This document shows positions 24,725 through 33,309 of a stretch of DNA of 46,698 nucleotides, piece by piece. Position 1 is the first letter of the stretch, and each line of letters starts with the position of its first letter. The DNA is from Synergistaceae bacterium (GTDB lineage: Bacteria > Synergistota > Synergistia > Synergistales > Aminobacteriaceae), in the NCBI GenBank assembly GCA_031272145.1, contig JAISUL010000105.1:1-46698 (forward strand). Direction: 5' to 3'. A program made the position numbers and the translations under genes. The notes under the pieces were generated by a model, which ran no database searches, was not told the origin of the DNA, and saw only the letters and a program-made list of their open reading frames with translations.

Positions 24725-26365
24725 TTACTCCAGCAGCCTTCTTGCGTGCTCCCTGGCCTCCGGCATGTCCGGGGCGCCGGAGAGCATTCGGGCTAGCTCC
24801 GACACGCGGGGCTCGCCTTCCACGGGCTCGACACTGGACTCGCCGTTGCGCCGGACCACCACGTAATGCGCGTCGGCTAGCGCAGCTATCGACGCCTCGT
24901 GCGTCACCAAAATCACCTGACAGACGCGCGCTAAGGCCTTCAGCTTCATGCCGGCAAGCACGGCGGCGCGTCCGCCCAGGCCGGCCTCGACCTCGTCGAA
25001 GACCAATGTCGGGGGCAGCATCTCGTCCGGCATGGAGACCTGCAGGGCCAAAAGCAGGCGGCTCAGTTCACCGCCGGACGCTATCTTGTCAACTCTGCCG
25101 CCTCTAGCATTTTTTTGCGCTTGCTCCTTCTCGAACATCTCAAATGCGACCTCGTCGGCACCGTTGCGCCTCAGCTTCGGGAGCTCGCTGAAGCTCACGC
25201 GGAAGCCCATGCCGCCCATGTCCAGGTCGCCCAGGGCAGCGGACACGCGTTCCGACAGGGCTATCGCTGCGGCCTTCCTCTCGGAGCGCAGCGACATGGC
25301 GATGGCGCTCGCCCTCCTCCGGAGCGCCAGAGCGGCCTCCCTCGCCGAAGCCAGGGTGACACGGCTCTCCTCCAGCCACCTAAGGCCCTCGGCTGCAGCG
25401 CGGCAGTACTCGACTAGCTCGGCTTCGTCATGCACTCCGGCCATGCGCTTCAGCTTGCGCAGCAGGCCGAGCCTCGCCTCAAGCTCCTCAAGCGCGTCCC
25501 GTGCACCGCGCACCGCCGAGAGCGACGACCTAACCGCGTCCTCCGCCGAACGCAGCAGCGCTATTCCCTCGCCAGAGACCTGAGTAATAGAACCGCAATT
25601 ATCCGGCTCAAGCACGGAGGCAGCGCGAGAATACACGGACTCCAGCTCGTCCAGAAGGCCCCGGCCCGACATGCCGCCGGTCAGACGGCCTAGGCACTCG
25701 GATAGCGTGGCCTCGGCTTTGACCCTGCGCGACACCTCGGCCATCTCGCGCTCGATCGACGCTTCGCTCCCGCTTGCTGCTTCAATTCGGGCTGCAAGGG
25801 GGACGACCTCGGAGGCGTTGGCGTAGCGGCTCTCGATCGCCGAGCGTCTGGCCTCGATCTCCTTCACTTCGCGCTCCTTCGACGCGGCGGCGGCGAACGC
25901 CGAGCCCAGCTCGGACAGGAGCGGGCCGGTCGCGCCGCACGCGTCAACTATGGCCAGCCGCCTCTCCGCGTCTAGGAGGTCCATCTGGGCGAACTGGCTC
26001 TGGATGCGCACCAGCCTCCCCATCACGGAGGCGTAAAACGACGCCGAGACCGGCGAATCACAAAGCAGCGAGCGCCCGCGGCCCGCACGCGACAGCTCCC
26101 GCCGGACAGTCAGCCGCCCATCGGAGGGAGCGCCAGGCAGCGCCAGCGCCGCTGGGACTGAGAACTCGGCGTTCACCGAGGCGCAGTCCTCGGAGGCGCG
26201 AACCAGGGATGCCCTCGACCGCTGGCCGGCGGCTAACTCAACGGCGCGCACTACGCTGCTCTTCCCCGCGCCGCTCTCGCCGGTCAGTACCGTCAGGCCG
26301 CCGCCGAACGACATAGAGCACGAGGACAGGCCGCCGACGTTCCGAATCGTCAGGCGCTCCAGCAT
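24725..26365 (-). CDS. recN: DNA repair protein RecN
   Basis: SMC-like ATPase acting early in double-strand break repair. The 546-residue product has Walker A GESGAGKSS (about 30-38), SQFAQMDLLD (the RecN counterpart of the common QHEHQ-type motif), a long coiled coil, SGGELSRLLLALQVSM and Walker B LVFDEVEAGLGGRAA. ATG start 3 bases after the HPt gene; the toxin gene follows 3 bases after its stop. Confidence 0.95.
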   Translation of the reverse strand: MLERLTIRNVGGLSSCSMSFGGGLTVLTGESGAGKSSVVRAVELAAGQRSRASLVRASEDCASVNAEFSVPAALALPGAPSDGRLTVRRELSRAGRGRSLLCDSPVSASFYASVMGRLVRIQSQFAQMDLLDAERRLAIVDACGATGPLLSELGSAFAAAASKEREVKEIEARRSAIESRYANASEVVPLAARIEAASGSEASIEREMAEVSRRVKAEATLSECLGRLTGGMSGRGLLDELESVYSRAASVLEPDNCGSITQVSGEGIALLRSAEDAVRSSLSAVRGARDALEELEARLGLLRKLKRMAGVHDEAELVEYCRAAAEGLRWLEESRVTLASAREAALALRRRASAIAMSLRSERKAAAIALSERVSAALGDLDMGGMGFRVSFSELPKLRRNGADEVAFEMFEKEQAQKNARGGRVDKIASGGELSRLLLALQVSMPDEMLPPTLVFDEVEAGLGGRAAVLAGMKLKALARVCQVILVTHEASIAALADAHYVVVRRNGESSVEPVEGEPRVSELARMLSGAPDMPEAREHARRLLE

Positions 26366-26368
26366 GGG

Positions 26369-26719
26369 CTAGCTGTTGTTCTGCATGTAGGCCTCCACGG
26401 CCTTGACCGTCTTCTCGTAGACGGCGGCGTATTCGGCAGCGGACGCCTCGGCCTCGGTCTTCAGCAGGGCCTCGAGGGCCAGGCTGGCCTCGTAGAGCTT
26501 CGTCATCGAGAGGTTGCCAGCCACGCCCTTGATGGTGTGAACCGTCACGGACGCGGCCGCCCTGTCGTTCGCCTCTATCTCCTTCTTCAGGCGGTCGACC
26601 TGCGCCCCGGTGTCGGCGAGGAACTTTGAAAGCAGCTTCTTGTAGAGAGCCACCTTCCCCAAGACCCGCGGCAGCCCCTTGGCTGCGTCCAGGTACTCCG
26701 CGATTTCGTGCTCGTCCAT
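26369..26719 (-). CDS. Histidine phosphotransfer (HPt) protein
   Basis: Stand-alone four-helix HPt domain of 116 residues with the phosphorylatable histidine H61 in VHTIKGVAGNLSMTKLYEASLALE. It would shuttle phosphate in a multistep phosphorelay. Divergent from the histidine kinase at 26839, whose own C-terminal HPt-like domain lacks the histidine, so the two may be functionally linked (inference). Precedes recN by 3 bases. Confidence 0.88.
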   Translation of the reverse strand: MDEHEIAEYLDAAKGLPRVLGKVALYKKLLSKFLADTGAQVDRLKKEIEANDRAAASVTVHTIKGVAGNLSMTKLYEASLALEALLKTEAEASAAEYAAVYEKTVKAVEAYMQNNS

Positions 26720-26838
26720 TTCTCTTCAGCCGCTCCTTCCAAATCGAATAAAAAGGGTTCAGATATGCGTCAGGTATGATAGCATACATGTTTAATCAAA
26801 ACAGGCCGTCTTGAGCCATAACATAAGGAGAGGTCGAT

Positions 26839-28197
26839 ATGAAGCAGACGGGCACTCACGACGACTTTAGGACCGAGTTCCTGTCGCGCATGAGCCACGA
26901 GATACGCACTCCGCTCAACGCGATCATGGGCATGGCCAACCTCGCCATGAAGTCCGACGACAGGGCAAAGATCAGGGACTGCCTCGCGAAGATCGGCGAA
27001 TCAGCGAAGTTCCTGAACGACATCATGGGCGACATCCTCGACATGTCGAGCCTCGAAAACCACAGCCTCAAGCTGGCCGCCGTGCCGTTCGACATCGGCA
27101 AGGTCTTCGCCGGCGTGTATAAGCGCGTGGAGCCGGCGGCAAAGGAGAAGCGCCTGTCCCTCACCTTCTCCGTCGACGACGCGCTGCAGGGCTCGTTCAT
27201 AGGCGACGCCGATAGGATCGGGCAGATACTGTTCCACCTCTTGGACAACGCCGTCAAGTTCACGCCGGAGAGCGGCGACGTGGTCTTCCGCGCCCGCCTC
27301 GCCGGAAGCTCATGGGAGACCGGCGGAGGCGCGCACAAATCCGAGACCATCGAGGTGCTGGTCGAGGACACAGGGATAGGAATATCCAAGGAAAACATCG
27401 CCAGGATATTCCGCCCGTTCGAGCAGATGGAGGGAGGTACGTCGCGCAAGTACGGCGGCCTCGGATTAGGCCTGGCCATAACCAAGCGCATACTCGACCT
27501 CATGGGCGGGACTCTGCACGTCAGCAGCCGCGAGGGCAGGGGCACCACCTTCTCCATCACGTTCAACCTGCTGCGCGGCGAGCGCCGCCCGTCCAATGAC
27601 TACATCGAGGTGGTCCACACCTCCATGTCCGAAACCGAGGCAGGCGGGATGATCGCCCCGATTATGTCCCACGAACGCGAGGTCGAGATTCTAGATGAAG
27701 AAGCCTGGCAGGAGCACGCAGCAGCAAAGGCAAGTCCGCCGGAGCAGAAGCAGACGGAGGCCCAGACTCAAACTCAGATTCAGAAAAAATCTGAGGCTGA
27801 ACCCTTATCCTCCAAGCCCGACGAGCCGCCGCTGGTCTTTGACAACGCTGCGTATCTGCCGTTTGTGGACTTTACTCAGACTCTGGCGCACCTGAACGGC
27901 AACCGCCGGCTGTGCCTCACTCTGCTTCGCAGCTGCATGAAGAACGCCATGATAGACGCGGCGGAGCATGCCTTCAACGCGGGCGACTTCGCGGAGGCGG
28001 CAGAGTGCCTCGGCGCCCTCCGCAGCGTGGCTGCTGTCCTCGCGCTGACCGACCTCCAGTCCAAAGCGGCGCAGCTGGAGGGAACCGCCGAGGGGAACGT
28101 CTTTGACCACGCCATGCTCGACAAGCTCAAGGCGTCCATGAACGAAACCCGCGGACGCCTGCCGGCGCTCATAGCGCTTCTGGAAGGCAGCGTATGA
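26839..28197 (+). CDS. Sensor-less histidine kinase with degenerate C-terminal HPt domain
   Basis: 452 residues, no membrane segment. HisKA domain at the very N-terminus (FLSRMSHEIRTPLNAIMGMA, phosphoacceptor H20). The HATPase domain has the N box DNAVKFTP, G1 VEDTGIGIS and G2 RKYGGLGLGLAI. A Gln/Glu/Lys-rich linker (about 295-330) leads to a C-terminal HPt-like helical bundle in which the expected HTLKG reads GALRS, so no phosphoacceptor is present. With no input domain of its own, a signal must come through a partner. ATG start with AGGAGAGG upstream. First gene of an operon with the HD-GYP and GGDEF genes. Confidence 0.92.
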   Translation: MKQTGTHDDFRTEFLSRMSHEIRTPLNAIMGMANLAMKSDDRAKIRDCLAKIGESAKFLNDIMGDILDMSSLENHSLKLAAVPFDIGKVFAGVYKRVEPAAKEKRLSLTFSVDDALQGSFIGDADRIGQILFHLLDNAVKFTPESGDVVFRARLAGSSWETGGGAHKSETIEVLVEDTGIGISKENIARIFRPFEQMEGGTSRKYGGLGLGLAITKRILDLMGGTLHVSSREGRGTTFSITFNLLRGERRPSNDYIEVVHTSMSETEAGGMIAPIMSHEREVEILDEEAWQEHAAAKASPPEQKQTEAQTQTQIQKKSEAEPLSSKPDEPPLVFDNAAYLPFVDFTQTLAHLNGNRRLCLTLLRSCMKNAMIDAAEHAFNAGDFAEAAECLGALRSVAAVLALTDLQSKAAQLEGTAEGNVFDHAMLDKLKASMNETRGRLPALIALLEGSV

Positions 28198-29279
28198 AAA
28201 CCATGGGAAACGTAAAAAAAAGGGACAAGGTACTAGTGGTGGATGACGTCGACATGAACCGCATGATTCTGGACGCCATCCTGTGCGACGACTACGACGT
28301 CATTCAGGCGGAGGACGGCTTTCAGGCGATAGACATCCTGTACAACTCGGTTGACCTGCCTGGCATAGTGCTGCTTGACATAATGATGCCGGATATGGAC
28401 GGGTTTGAAGTGCTGGATCTCATCAAGTCCAACACTCGCACGGCGGACATTCCGGTCGTGTTCATAACGGCGGCTGACATAGAGAGCACCGAGATGCGCG
28501 GGCTTAGGTCCGGCGCGGTTGACTACGTCTCGAAGCCGTTCAACCCCGACGTCGTAAAGGCCAGAGTGGACAACCACCTGGAGCTCAAGCGCTACCGCGA
28601 CAAGCTCGAGGAGACGGTGGACGAAAAGGTTCGCCAGATGGTGCGCAGCAAGGAGAACATGCTGGAGACGCTAGCGACCGTGATCGAGTACCGCAACCTG
28701 GAGTCGGGGCACCACGTCCGACGCACCAGCGTGCTGTCGCGCAAGCTGGTCATGCGCATGCTCGACATCCCGCGCTACGCCCGCAAACTGAACGAGATGC
28801 ACATCGAAAACATGCTCAAGGCCGTGCCCATCCACGACATCGGCAAGATAGGCGTACCAGACCACATCCTGCTGAAGCCTGGCCGCCTCACGCCGGAGGA
28901 GTTCGAGGTCATCAAGACTCACACCACCATCGGCAGCAACATAATTGACACCCTGCTGCTCACGGACAAGAACGATGAGTACCTCCTGCACTGCCGCGAC
29001 ATAGCCCGGCACCACCACGAGCGCTACGACGGCAAGGGCTACCCGGACGGGCTGTCGGGCTCGGACATACCGCTGTCCGCGCGCATCCTATCCATCGTTG
29101 ACGTGTACGACGCGCTGGCGAACAGCCGCATATATAAACCAGCCCTGCCGCACGACGACACGGTGAGAATTATCAAAGAGGGCGCAGGAACTCAGTTCGA
29201 CCCCGGCATAGTCAGCGCGTTTTTGGAAATAAGCGACTCGTTTAAGTCAGTCACGCTAGGCAGTGACGGAACGGAGTAA
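28194..29279 (+). CDS. Response regulator with HD-GYP phosphodiesterase domain
   Basis: 361 residues. REC domain (about 8-130) with phospho-acceptor Asp in LLDIMMPDMDG, Thr in VFITA and Lys in YVSKPF. The HD-GYP domain follows, with HDIGKIGVPDHILLKPGRL and HHERYDGKGYPDGLSG, the full signature for hydrolysis of cyclic di-GMP. The start overlaps the kinase stop (ATGA), so the pair is coupled. An alternative ATG lies nine bases on. Likely the output of the upstream kinase. Confidence 0.95.
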   Translation: MKTMGNVKKRDKVLVVDDVDMNRMILDAILCDDYDVIQAEDGFQAIDILYNSVDLPGIVLLDIMMPDMDGFEVLDLIKSNTRTADIPVVFITAADIESTEMRGLRSGAVDYVSKPFNPDVVKARVDNHLELKRYRDKLEETVDEKVRQMVRSKENMLETLATVIEYRNLESGHHVRRTSVLSRKLVMRMLDIPRYARKLNEMHIENMLKAVPIHDIGKIGVPDHILLKPGRLTPEEFEVIKTHTTIGSNIIDTLLLTDKNDEYLLHCRDIARHHHERYDGKGYPDGLSGSDIPLSARILSIVDVYDALANSRIYKPALPHDDTVRIIKEGAGTQFDPGIVSAFLEISDSFKSVTLGSDGTE

Positions 29280-29291
29280 GAGGCGACGTGC

Positions 29292-30161
29292 ATGTATGAC
29301 ATAAGCAGCGCCGTCCTTGACTCGGTGCGCTCGGTGATCGTATGCGCCTCGGATATGGACACGCATGAGGTGCTCATGGCGACGGGACGCCTGAAGCACC
29401 TCGTTGGCACGGTGTGCGGCGAAAAGGACAGACGGGGCTGCCCGTTCTGCCGGAAGTTCAACGAAGTCAAGAAAAACGCCGCTAGCGACGCCGACACCGC
29501 GACCTACGAGAGCACGTACGACGGGCGCTGGTACCGAGTCACGGAGTCCGCGGCGTGGTCAGACGGGCTGTGCATACATCTGTCGGAGGCGGTGGACATC
29601 TCGGACTTCAAGGAGCGCGAGAAGACTCTGCGCGCCCTTGCGGACGAGATGAACGCCGCCGCGTCGCTAGACCCGCTCACCGGCGCTTACAACCGACACA
29701 TGGGCACAGCGCTGATGGAGTCGGCCTACAGGCGCATGGTGCGCACCAACAAGCGCATGACCGTGTGCTTTATGGACCTCGACGGCCTGAAAAAGGTGAA
29801 CGACACCCACGGCCACCACGAGGGAGACAAGATGCTGACCAAATTCGCTGGAATCGTGAAGGACGTCATACGGCACTCGGACGTGTTCTGCCGCTGGGGA
29901 GGGGACGAGTTCGTCCTGCTGCTGGAGGACTGCGACGCCTCACAGGCGCGGGACACCACCATGAAGCGCCTGAACGACGAGGTAAACTCGTTCAACACCA
30001 CTGCCGCCGCGTCGAACGAGTTCACCCTGTCGTTCAGCTACGGCCTTGAGGAGGTCTCGCCAGACCCTGAGCACGACTTGGGCAAGATCATCGCCTCAGC
30101 CGACCGCAAAATGTACGATGACAAGTCAAAAAAGAAGGCGCGCAGGTCTGTCACCACCTGA
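29292..30161 (+). CDS. Diguanylate cyclase with cysteine-bearing N-terminal sensor domain
   Basis: 289 residues. Residues 1-115 look PAS-like and carry the cluster CGEKDRRGCPFC. The GGDEF domain (about 122-285) has LDPLTGAYNRH, the active site RWGGDEF and an inhibitory-site RxxD (RHSD) five residues before GGDEF, so product feedback is likely. It makes cyclic di-GMP, opposing the HD-GYP enzyme 12 bases upstream. The cysteines suggest metal or redox sensing (inference). The 3' end overlaps the convergent tatD gene by 11 bases. Confidence 0.93.
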   Translation: MYDISSAVLDSVRSVIVCASDMDTHEVLMATGRLKHLVGTVCGEKDRRGCPFCRKFNEVKKNAASDADTATYESTYDGRWYRVTESAAWSDGLCIHLSEAVDISDFKEREKTLRALADEMNAAASLDPLTGAYNRHMGTALMESAYRRMVRTNKRMTVCFMDLDGLKKVNDTHGHHEGDKMLTKFAGIVKDVIRHSDVFCRWGGDEFVLLLEDCDASQARDTTMKRLNDEVNSFNTTAAASNEFTLSFSYGLEEVSPDPEHDLGKIIASADRKMYDDKSKKKARRSVTT

Positions 30162-30930
30162 ACAGCCGCGCCGCGTTTGCCGCGACCGCATTAGCTAGGG
30201 CGGGAGCGCTTGTTTCTCGAAGCTTCGCTATGCTCTCGTAAACCAAGCGCACGTAGGCCGGCTCGTTTACCTTCCCCCGGTACGGGGCAGGGGTGAGCCA
30301 CGGGGCGTCTGTCTCACACAACAGGCGATCAGCAGGAATTAACTTGGCGACCTCGCGCAGTGCGTCGCTCTTCGGCCAGGTCACGGGGCCGCCTATCGAT
30401 ATGTAGGCTGGCAGGGAGAGCACGTCGTTCAGGTACTCCGTTCCGCCGGCGTAACAGTGAAACAGCAGCGGCGGCAGACAGGAATACGAGCCAAGCATCT
30501 CCATCGCGTCGTCCATCGCGTCGGAGGACTTGTTCCCCGAGCGTATATGCAGGGTCAGGGGCTTCTGAACTTTCACCGCCCACTCTAGCTGCGCTTTGAA
30601 GACGGATTTTTGAGCGTCGCGCGGGGAATGGAGGTAGAAGTAGTCTAACCCAGCCTCGCCTATCGACACTACCCTCGGGTTAGCGGCCAGGACAAACAGT
30701 TCGCTTGGTATGCCGAACGGGACGGTTTTGGCATCGTGAGGGTGAATCCCCACCGCCGCGTAGACGCCCATGTCCGCGTAGCGCTCGGCTAGGGCGACGG
30801 CGATGGCGCTTGTCGAAACGTCAGTCCCAACAACAAGCATTCGGGTAACTCCAGCCTTAGCTGCTCGGCTTATCACGAGAGGGGCGTCGTCAATAAGCGG
30901 GGCGCAGTTGACGTGACAGTGAACGTCCAT
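30151..30930 (-). CDS. tatD: TatD-family metal-dependent hydrolase
   Basis: TIM-barrel metal-dependent DNase family, 259 residues. Metal ligands are visible in MDVHCHVN, GIHPHDA, IGEAGLDYFY, HIRSG, FHCYAG and ETDAPWLTP. The ATG at 30930 overlaps the stop of the upstream ptb gene (TGATG); the longer reading to 31128 is shadow. Last gene of the smc-cca-mnmE-ptb-tatD run. Despite the name it is not part of the Tat translocase. Confidence 0.94.
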   Translation of the reverse strand: MDVHCHVNCAPLIDDAPLVISRAAKAGVTRMLVVGTDVSTSAIAVALAERYADMGVYAAVGIHPHDAKTVPFGIPSELFVLAANPRVVSIGEAGLDYFYLHSPRDAQKSVFKAQLEWAVKVQKPLTLHIRSGNKSSDAMDDAMEMLGSYSCLPPLLFHCYAGGTEYLNDVLSLPAYISIGGPVTWPKSDALREVAKLIPADRLLCETDAPWLTPAPYRGKVNEPAYVRLVYESIAKLRETSAPALANAVAANAARLFRW

Positions 30931-31850
30931 CAGCTCATGCTGGCACATAGCGCTATTGAGTAGAACTTTTCCGAGGCGTCGGCGCTGCGCGACGTCACAA
31001 CTATGGGGACCTTCGCCCCTACCACTACTCCGGCCATTGTTGCATGTGCCGTTATCGCAAGGCTTTTGCCGAGTATGTTGCCGGCGGTTATGTTCGGCAC
31101 CAGCAGGACGTCGAACGAACCGCACCATGGACTGTTATAACCCTTTATGCGGGCGCAGGCTGCGCTCATCGCTATGTCGTAGGATATAGGCCCCTCGACG
31201 ACGCAGTCAGCTATCTCGCCGCACGCTGCTGCCTCGGCTAGGGCGCGGGCGTCAAGCGTCTCAGGCATCTTCTCGTTCACCCTCTCGACCGCGCAGAGAA
31301 CGGCGATTTTGGGCCTGTCAATGCCCATCTTGCGGAGGGTTCGTACGGCGTTGACCAGGATGGCCTTCTTGGCCTCGAGGTCGGGGTACATGACCATCCC
31401 GCCGTCGGTGACGACGAGGAGCTTCTCCCTCTCGGGTATCTGGAAGAAGGCGAGGTGGGACATGACGTGCTTTACACTGCCAGCGTCGTCCAGCCGGAGG
31501 TTGTTCTTGTGATCAACCACCGGCTTCAGGATGTCCTTGGTCTCAAGCCGGCCCTTTATAAGGAAGTCGGCGCGGCCCTCGGAGACCACCTCGACGGCGC
31601 GCTGGGCACAGGCGTCAGGTTCGGCTGAGCCCACGTCGATTATGTCGGGGCTGTTTGCTGATATGCCCAGCGCCTTTATGATCTCCGTGATGCGCAACGC
31701 GTCGCCCACCAGCACCGGCCTTATTATGCCGGCGTCTGCGGCGGCGAAGACGGCCTCTATGGCGTGTTCGTCCTCGGCTCCGGCTACTGCGGCGCGCTTG
31801 GGAGACTTGTTGCTTTTTGCTCGTTCAACTACTGCGTCAAATGCGTTCAT
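30930..31850 (-). CDS. ptb: Phosphate butyryltransferase family enzyme
   Basis: Transfers an acyl group between CoA and phosphate (butyryl- or acetyl-CoA to acyl phosphate), giving ATP with a kinase in fermentation. The 306-residue product matches Ptb: AVAGAEDEHAIEAVFAAADAG, FLIKGRLETKDILKPVVD, VTDGGMVMYPDLEAKKAILV, and LLVPNITAGNILGKSL followed by ITAHATMAGVVVGAKVPIV. The ATG at 31850 fits the family N-terminus (NAFDAVVERAKS); GTG at 31877 would overlap mnmE. No butyrate kinase gene is adjacent, so the acyl chain is uncertain. Confidence 0.88.
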   Translation of the reverse strand: MNAFDAVVERAKSNKSPKRAAVAGAEDEHAIEAVFAAADAGIIRPVLVGDALRITEIIKALGISANSPDIIDVGSAEPDACAQRAVEVVSEGRADFLIKGRLETKDILKPVVDHKNNLRLDDAGSVKHVMSHLAFFQIPEREKLLVVTDGGMVMYPDLEAKKAILVNAVRTLRKMGIDRPKIAVLCAVERVNEKMPETLDARALAEAAACGEIADCVVEGPISYDIAMSAACARIKGYNSPWCGSFDVLLVPNITAGNILGKSLAITAHATMAGVVVGAKVPIVVTSRSADASEKFYSIALCASMS

Positions 31851-31863
31851 AACGTGTTTTCTC

Positions 31864-33309
31864 TCACTTTCCGACACAGAATCTGCTGAACACGCTGTCC
31901 AGCAGGGCGTCGTCGACCGTTATTCCTAGGCCTAGCAGGCGCTCTATGCACATTCTTGCGTCTGACAGGCATGCGGCGACCGCGTCGTGCTTTTGCGAGA
32001 CCGCCGCTCCCGCAGCGGCCACTGACTCCAAGGCGGCGCGCACCTCGGCAAGCTGGCGCGCCGAGACGTTCAGAGCTCCGTCGAGCGTTCCGGCGGTCAC
32101 TGACAGGATCATCTCCTTCAGGCGCTCTATGCCCTCGCCGGTCTTCACAGATATGGACAGCACCTGACAGGACGGCGATATAGCCCTCACGTCGTCCTCG
32201 GACACGGCTTGGGGGAGGTCGCACTTGTTGAGCACTATTATATCCAGGCAAGACTGCGGGGAGACCTGTTCGCTTGTTATGTAGTCGCTGTCTTCGGGGG
32301 ACAGGGGCAGCGAGGCGTCGATGAGCCATAGCCTCACGTCGGCACGGCTTGCTTCCTCTTTTGCCTTTGCTATGCCGCTGGCCTCTATCTCGTCCATCGG
32401 GGCGCGTATTCCGGCCGTGTCAACCAGCCTTATCGGGATGCCGCGGCGCGTTATCACCTCCTCTATCACGTCGCGCGTCGTTCCGGGCAGGGCCGTTACT
32501 ATCGCACGCGCGTGCTTCACCAGAGTGTTCAGCAGAGACGACTTGCCGACGTTGGGCCTGCCGGTTAAAACCACCCGCACTCCCTCGCGCAGCAACAAGC
32601 CCATCGAGCACCTGTCAAGCAAGTCCTCCAGGCTCAGCCGAATCGTCTCGATTGCGTTGGATATGTCCTCGTCGCTGCGGTACGGCGCAGCTCCCTCAGG
32701 AAAATCTAATCCGACCTCGATGTCGCCTTGAAGCGTCAGCAGCTCCGAGCGGATGTCCGCGGCGAAGGACGAGCATTCGCCGCCCATCGTGCGAGTCGCC
32801 GCCTTCAGGGCAACGGCGCTGCGGGCGCGGATTATGCCGAGCACGCTTTCACACTGGGAGAGGTCGCGGCGCCCGTTCAGGAATGCGCGCTTGGTGAACT
32901 CGCCAGGCTCGGCATGCCGCGCGCCCCTGCGCAAGAGCGCCTCCATGCACAGCTGCGCCACCAGCACCCCGCCGTGAGTCTGAATCTCAACGACGTCCTC
33001 GCCGGTGTAACTAGACGGCGCCTTGAAGTAAACCACCAGCACCTCAGGGTCAATCGATCCCTCTGGGTCGATTGACCCTGAGGGATCAACTGCCCCATCT
33101 ATTTCAACCGCCTCGTCGCTGTCCGCGTCCCAAATGGAGGCCAGGCGCATCAGACGCGGGGGGGAGGCGGCCACGTCGTAGGGCGGGTGCTTGAACCGCA
33201 CTATTTTGCTCGCTAACTGACACGCGTCGCTGCCGGAGATCTTTATTATCGACACTCCGGCCTCGCCCCATGCCGTGGCTATCGCCGCTATGGTATCATT
33301 GGTGCCCAT
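31864..33309 (-). CDS. mnmE: tRNA uridine-5-carboxymethylaminomethyl GTPase MnmE
   Basis: With MnmG modifies wobble U34 of tRNAs. The 481-residue product has the N-terminal tetrahydrofolate domain (DTIAAIATAWGEAGVSIIKISG, YTGEDVVEIQTHGG), the helical domain, and the G domain with GRPNVGKSSLLN, LPGTTRDVIEE, DTAGIR and NKCD. The C-terminus FCVGK carries the conserved cysteine. About 14 extra residues before the second N-terminal motif (AVDPSGSIDPEGSIDPE) come from an 18-bp tandem, inverted-repeat element at 33042-33083. The start overlaps the end of cca by 14 bases. Confidence 0.96.
   Translation of the reverse strand: MGTNDTIAAIATAWGEAGVSIIKISGSDACQLASKIVRFKHPPYDVAASPPRLMRLASIWDADSDEAVEIDGAVDPSGSIDPEGSIDPEVLVVYFKAPSSYTGEDVVEIQTHGGVLVAQLCMEALLRRGARHAEPGEFTKRAFLNGRRDLSQCESVLGIIRARSAVALKAATRTMGGECSSFAADIRSELLTLQGDIEVGLDFPEGAAPYRSDEDISNAIETIRLSLEDLLDRCSMGLLLREGVRVVLTGRPNVGKSSLLNTLVKHARAIVTALPGTTRDVIEEVITRRGIPIRLVDTAGIRAPMDEIEASGIAKAKEEASRADVRLWLIDASLPLSPEDSDYITSEQVSPQSCLDIIVLNKCDLPQAVSEDDVRAISPSCQVLSISVKTGEGIERLKEMILSVTAGTLDGALNVSARQLAEVRAALESVAAAGAAVSQKHDAVAACLSDARMCIERLLGLGITVDDALLDSVFSRFCVGK
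33042..33083. repeat. Inverted and tandem repeat inside mnmE
   Basis: A perfect 16-bp inverted repeat, CCTCAGGGTCAATCGA (33042-33057) and its reverse complement (33068-33083), around a 10-base loop. Read in frame it is also a tandem of 18-bp units coding VDPSGS, IDPEGS, IDPEV. Confidence 0.85.
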
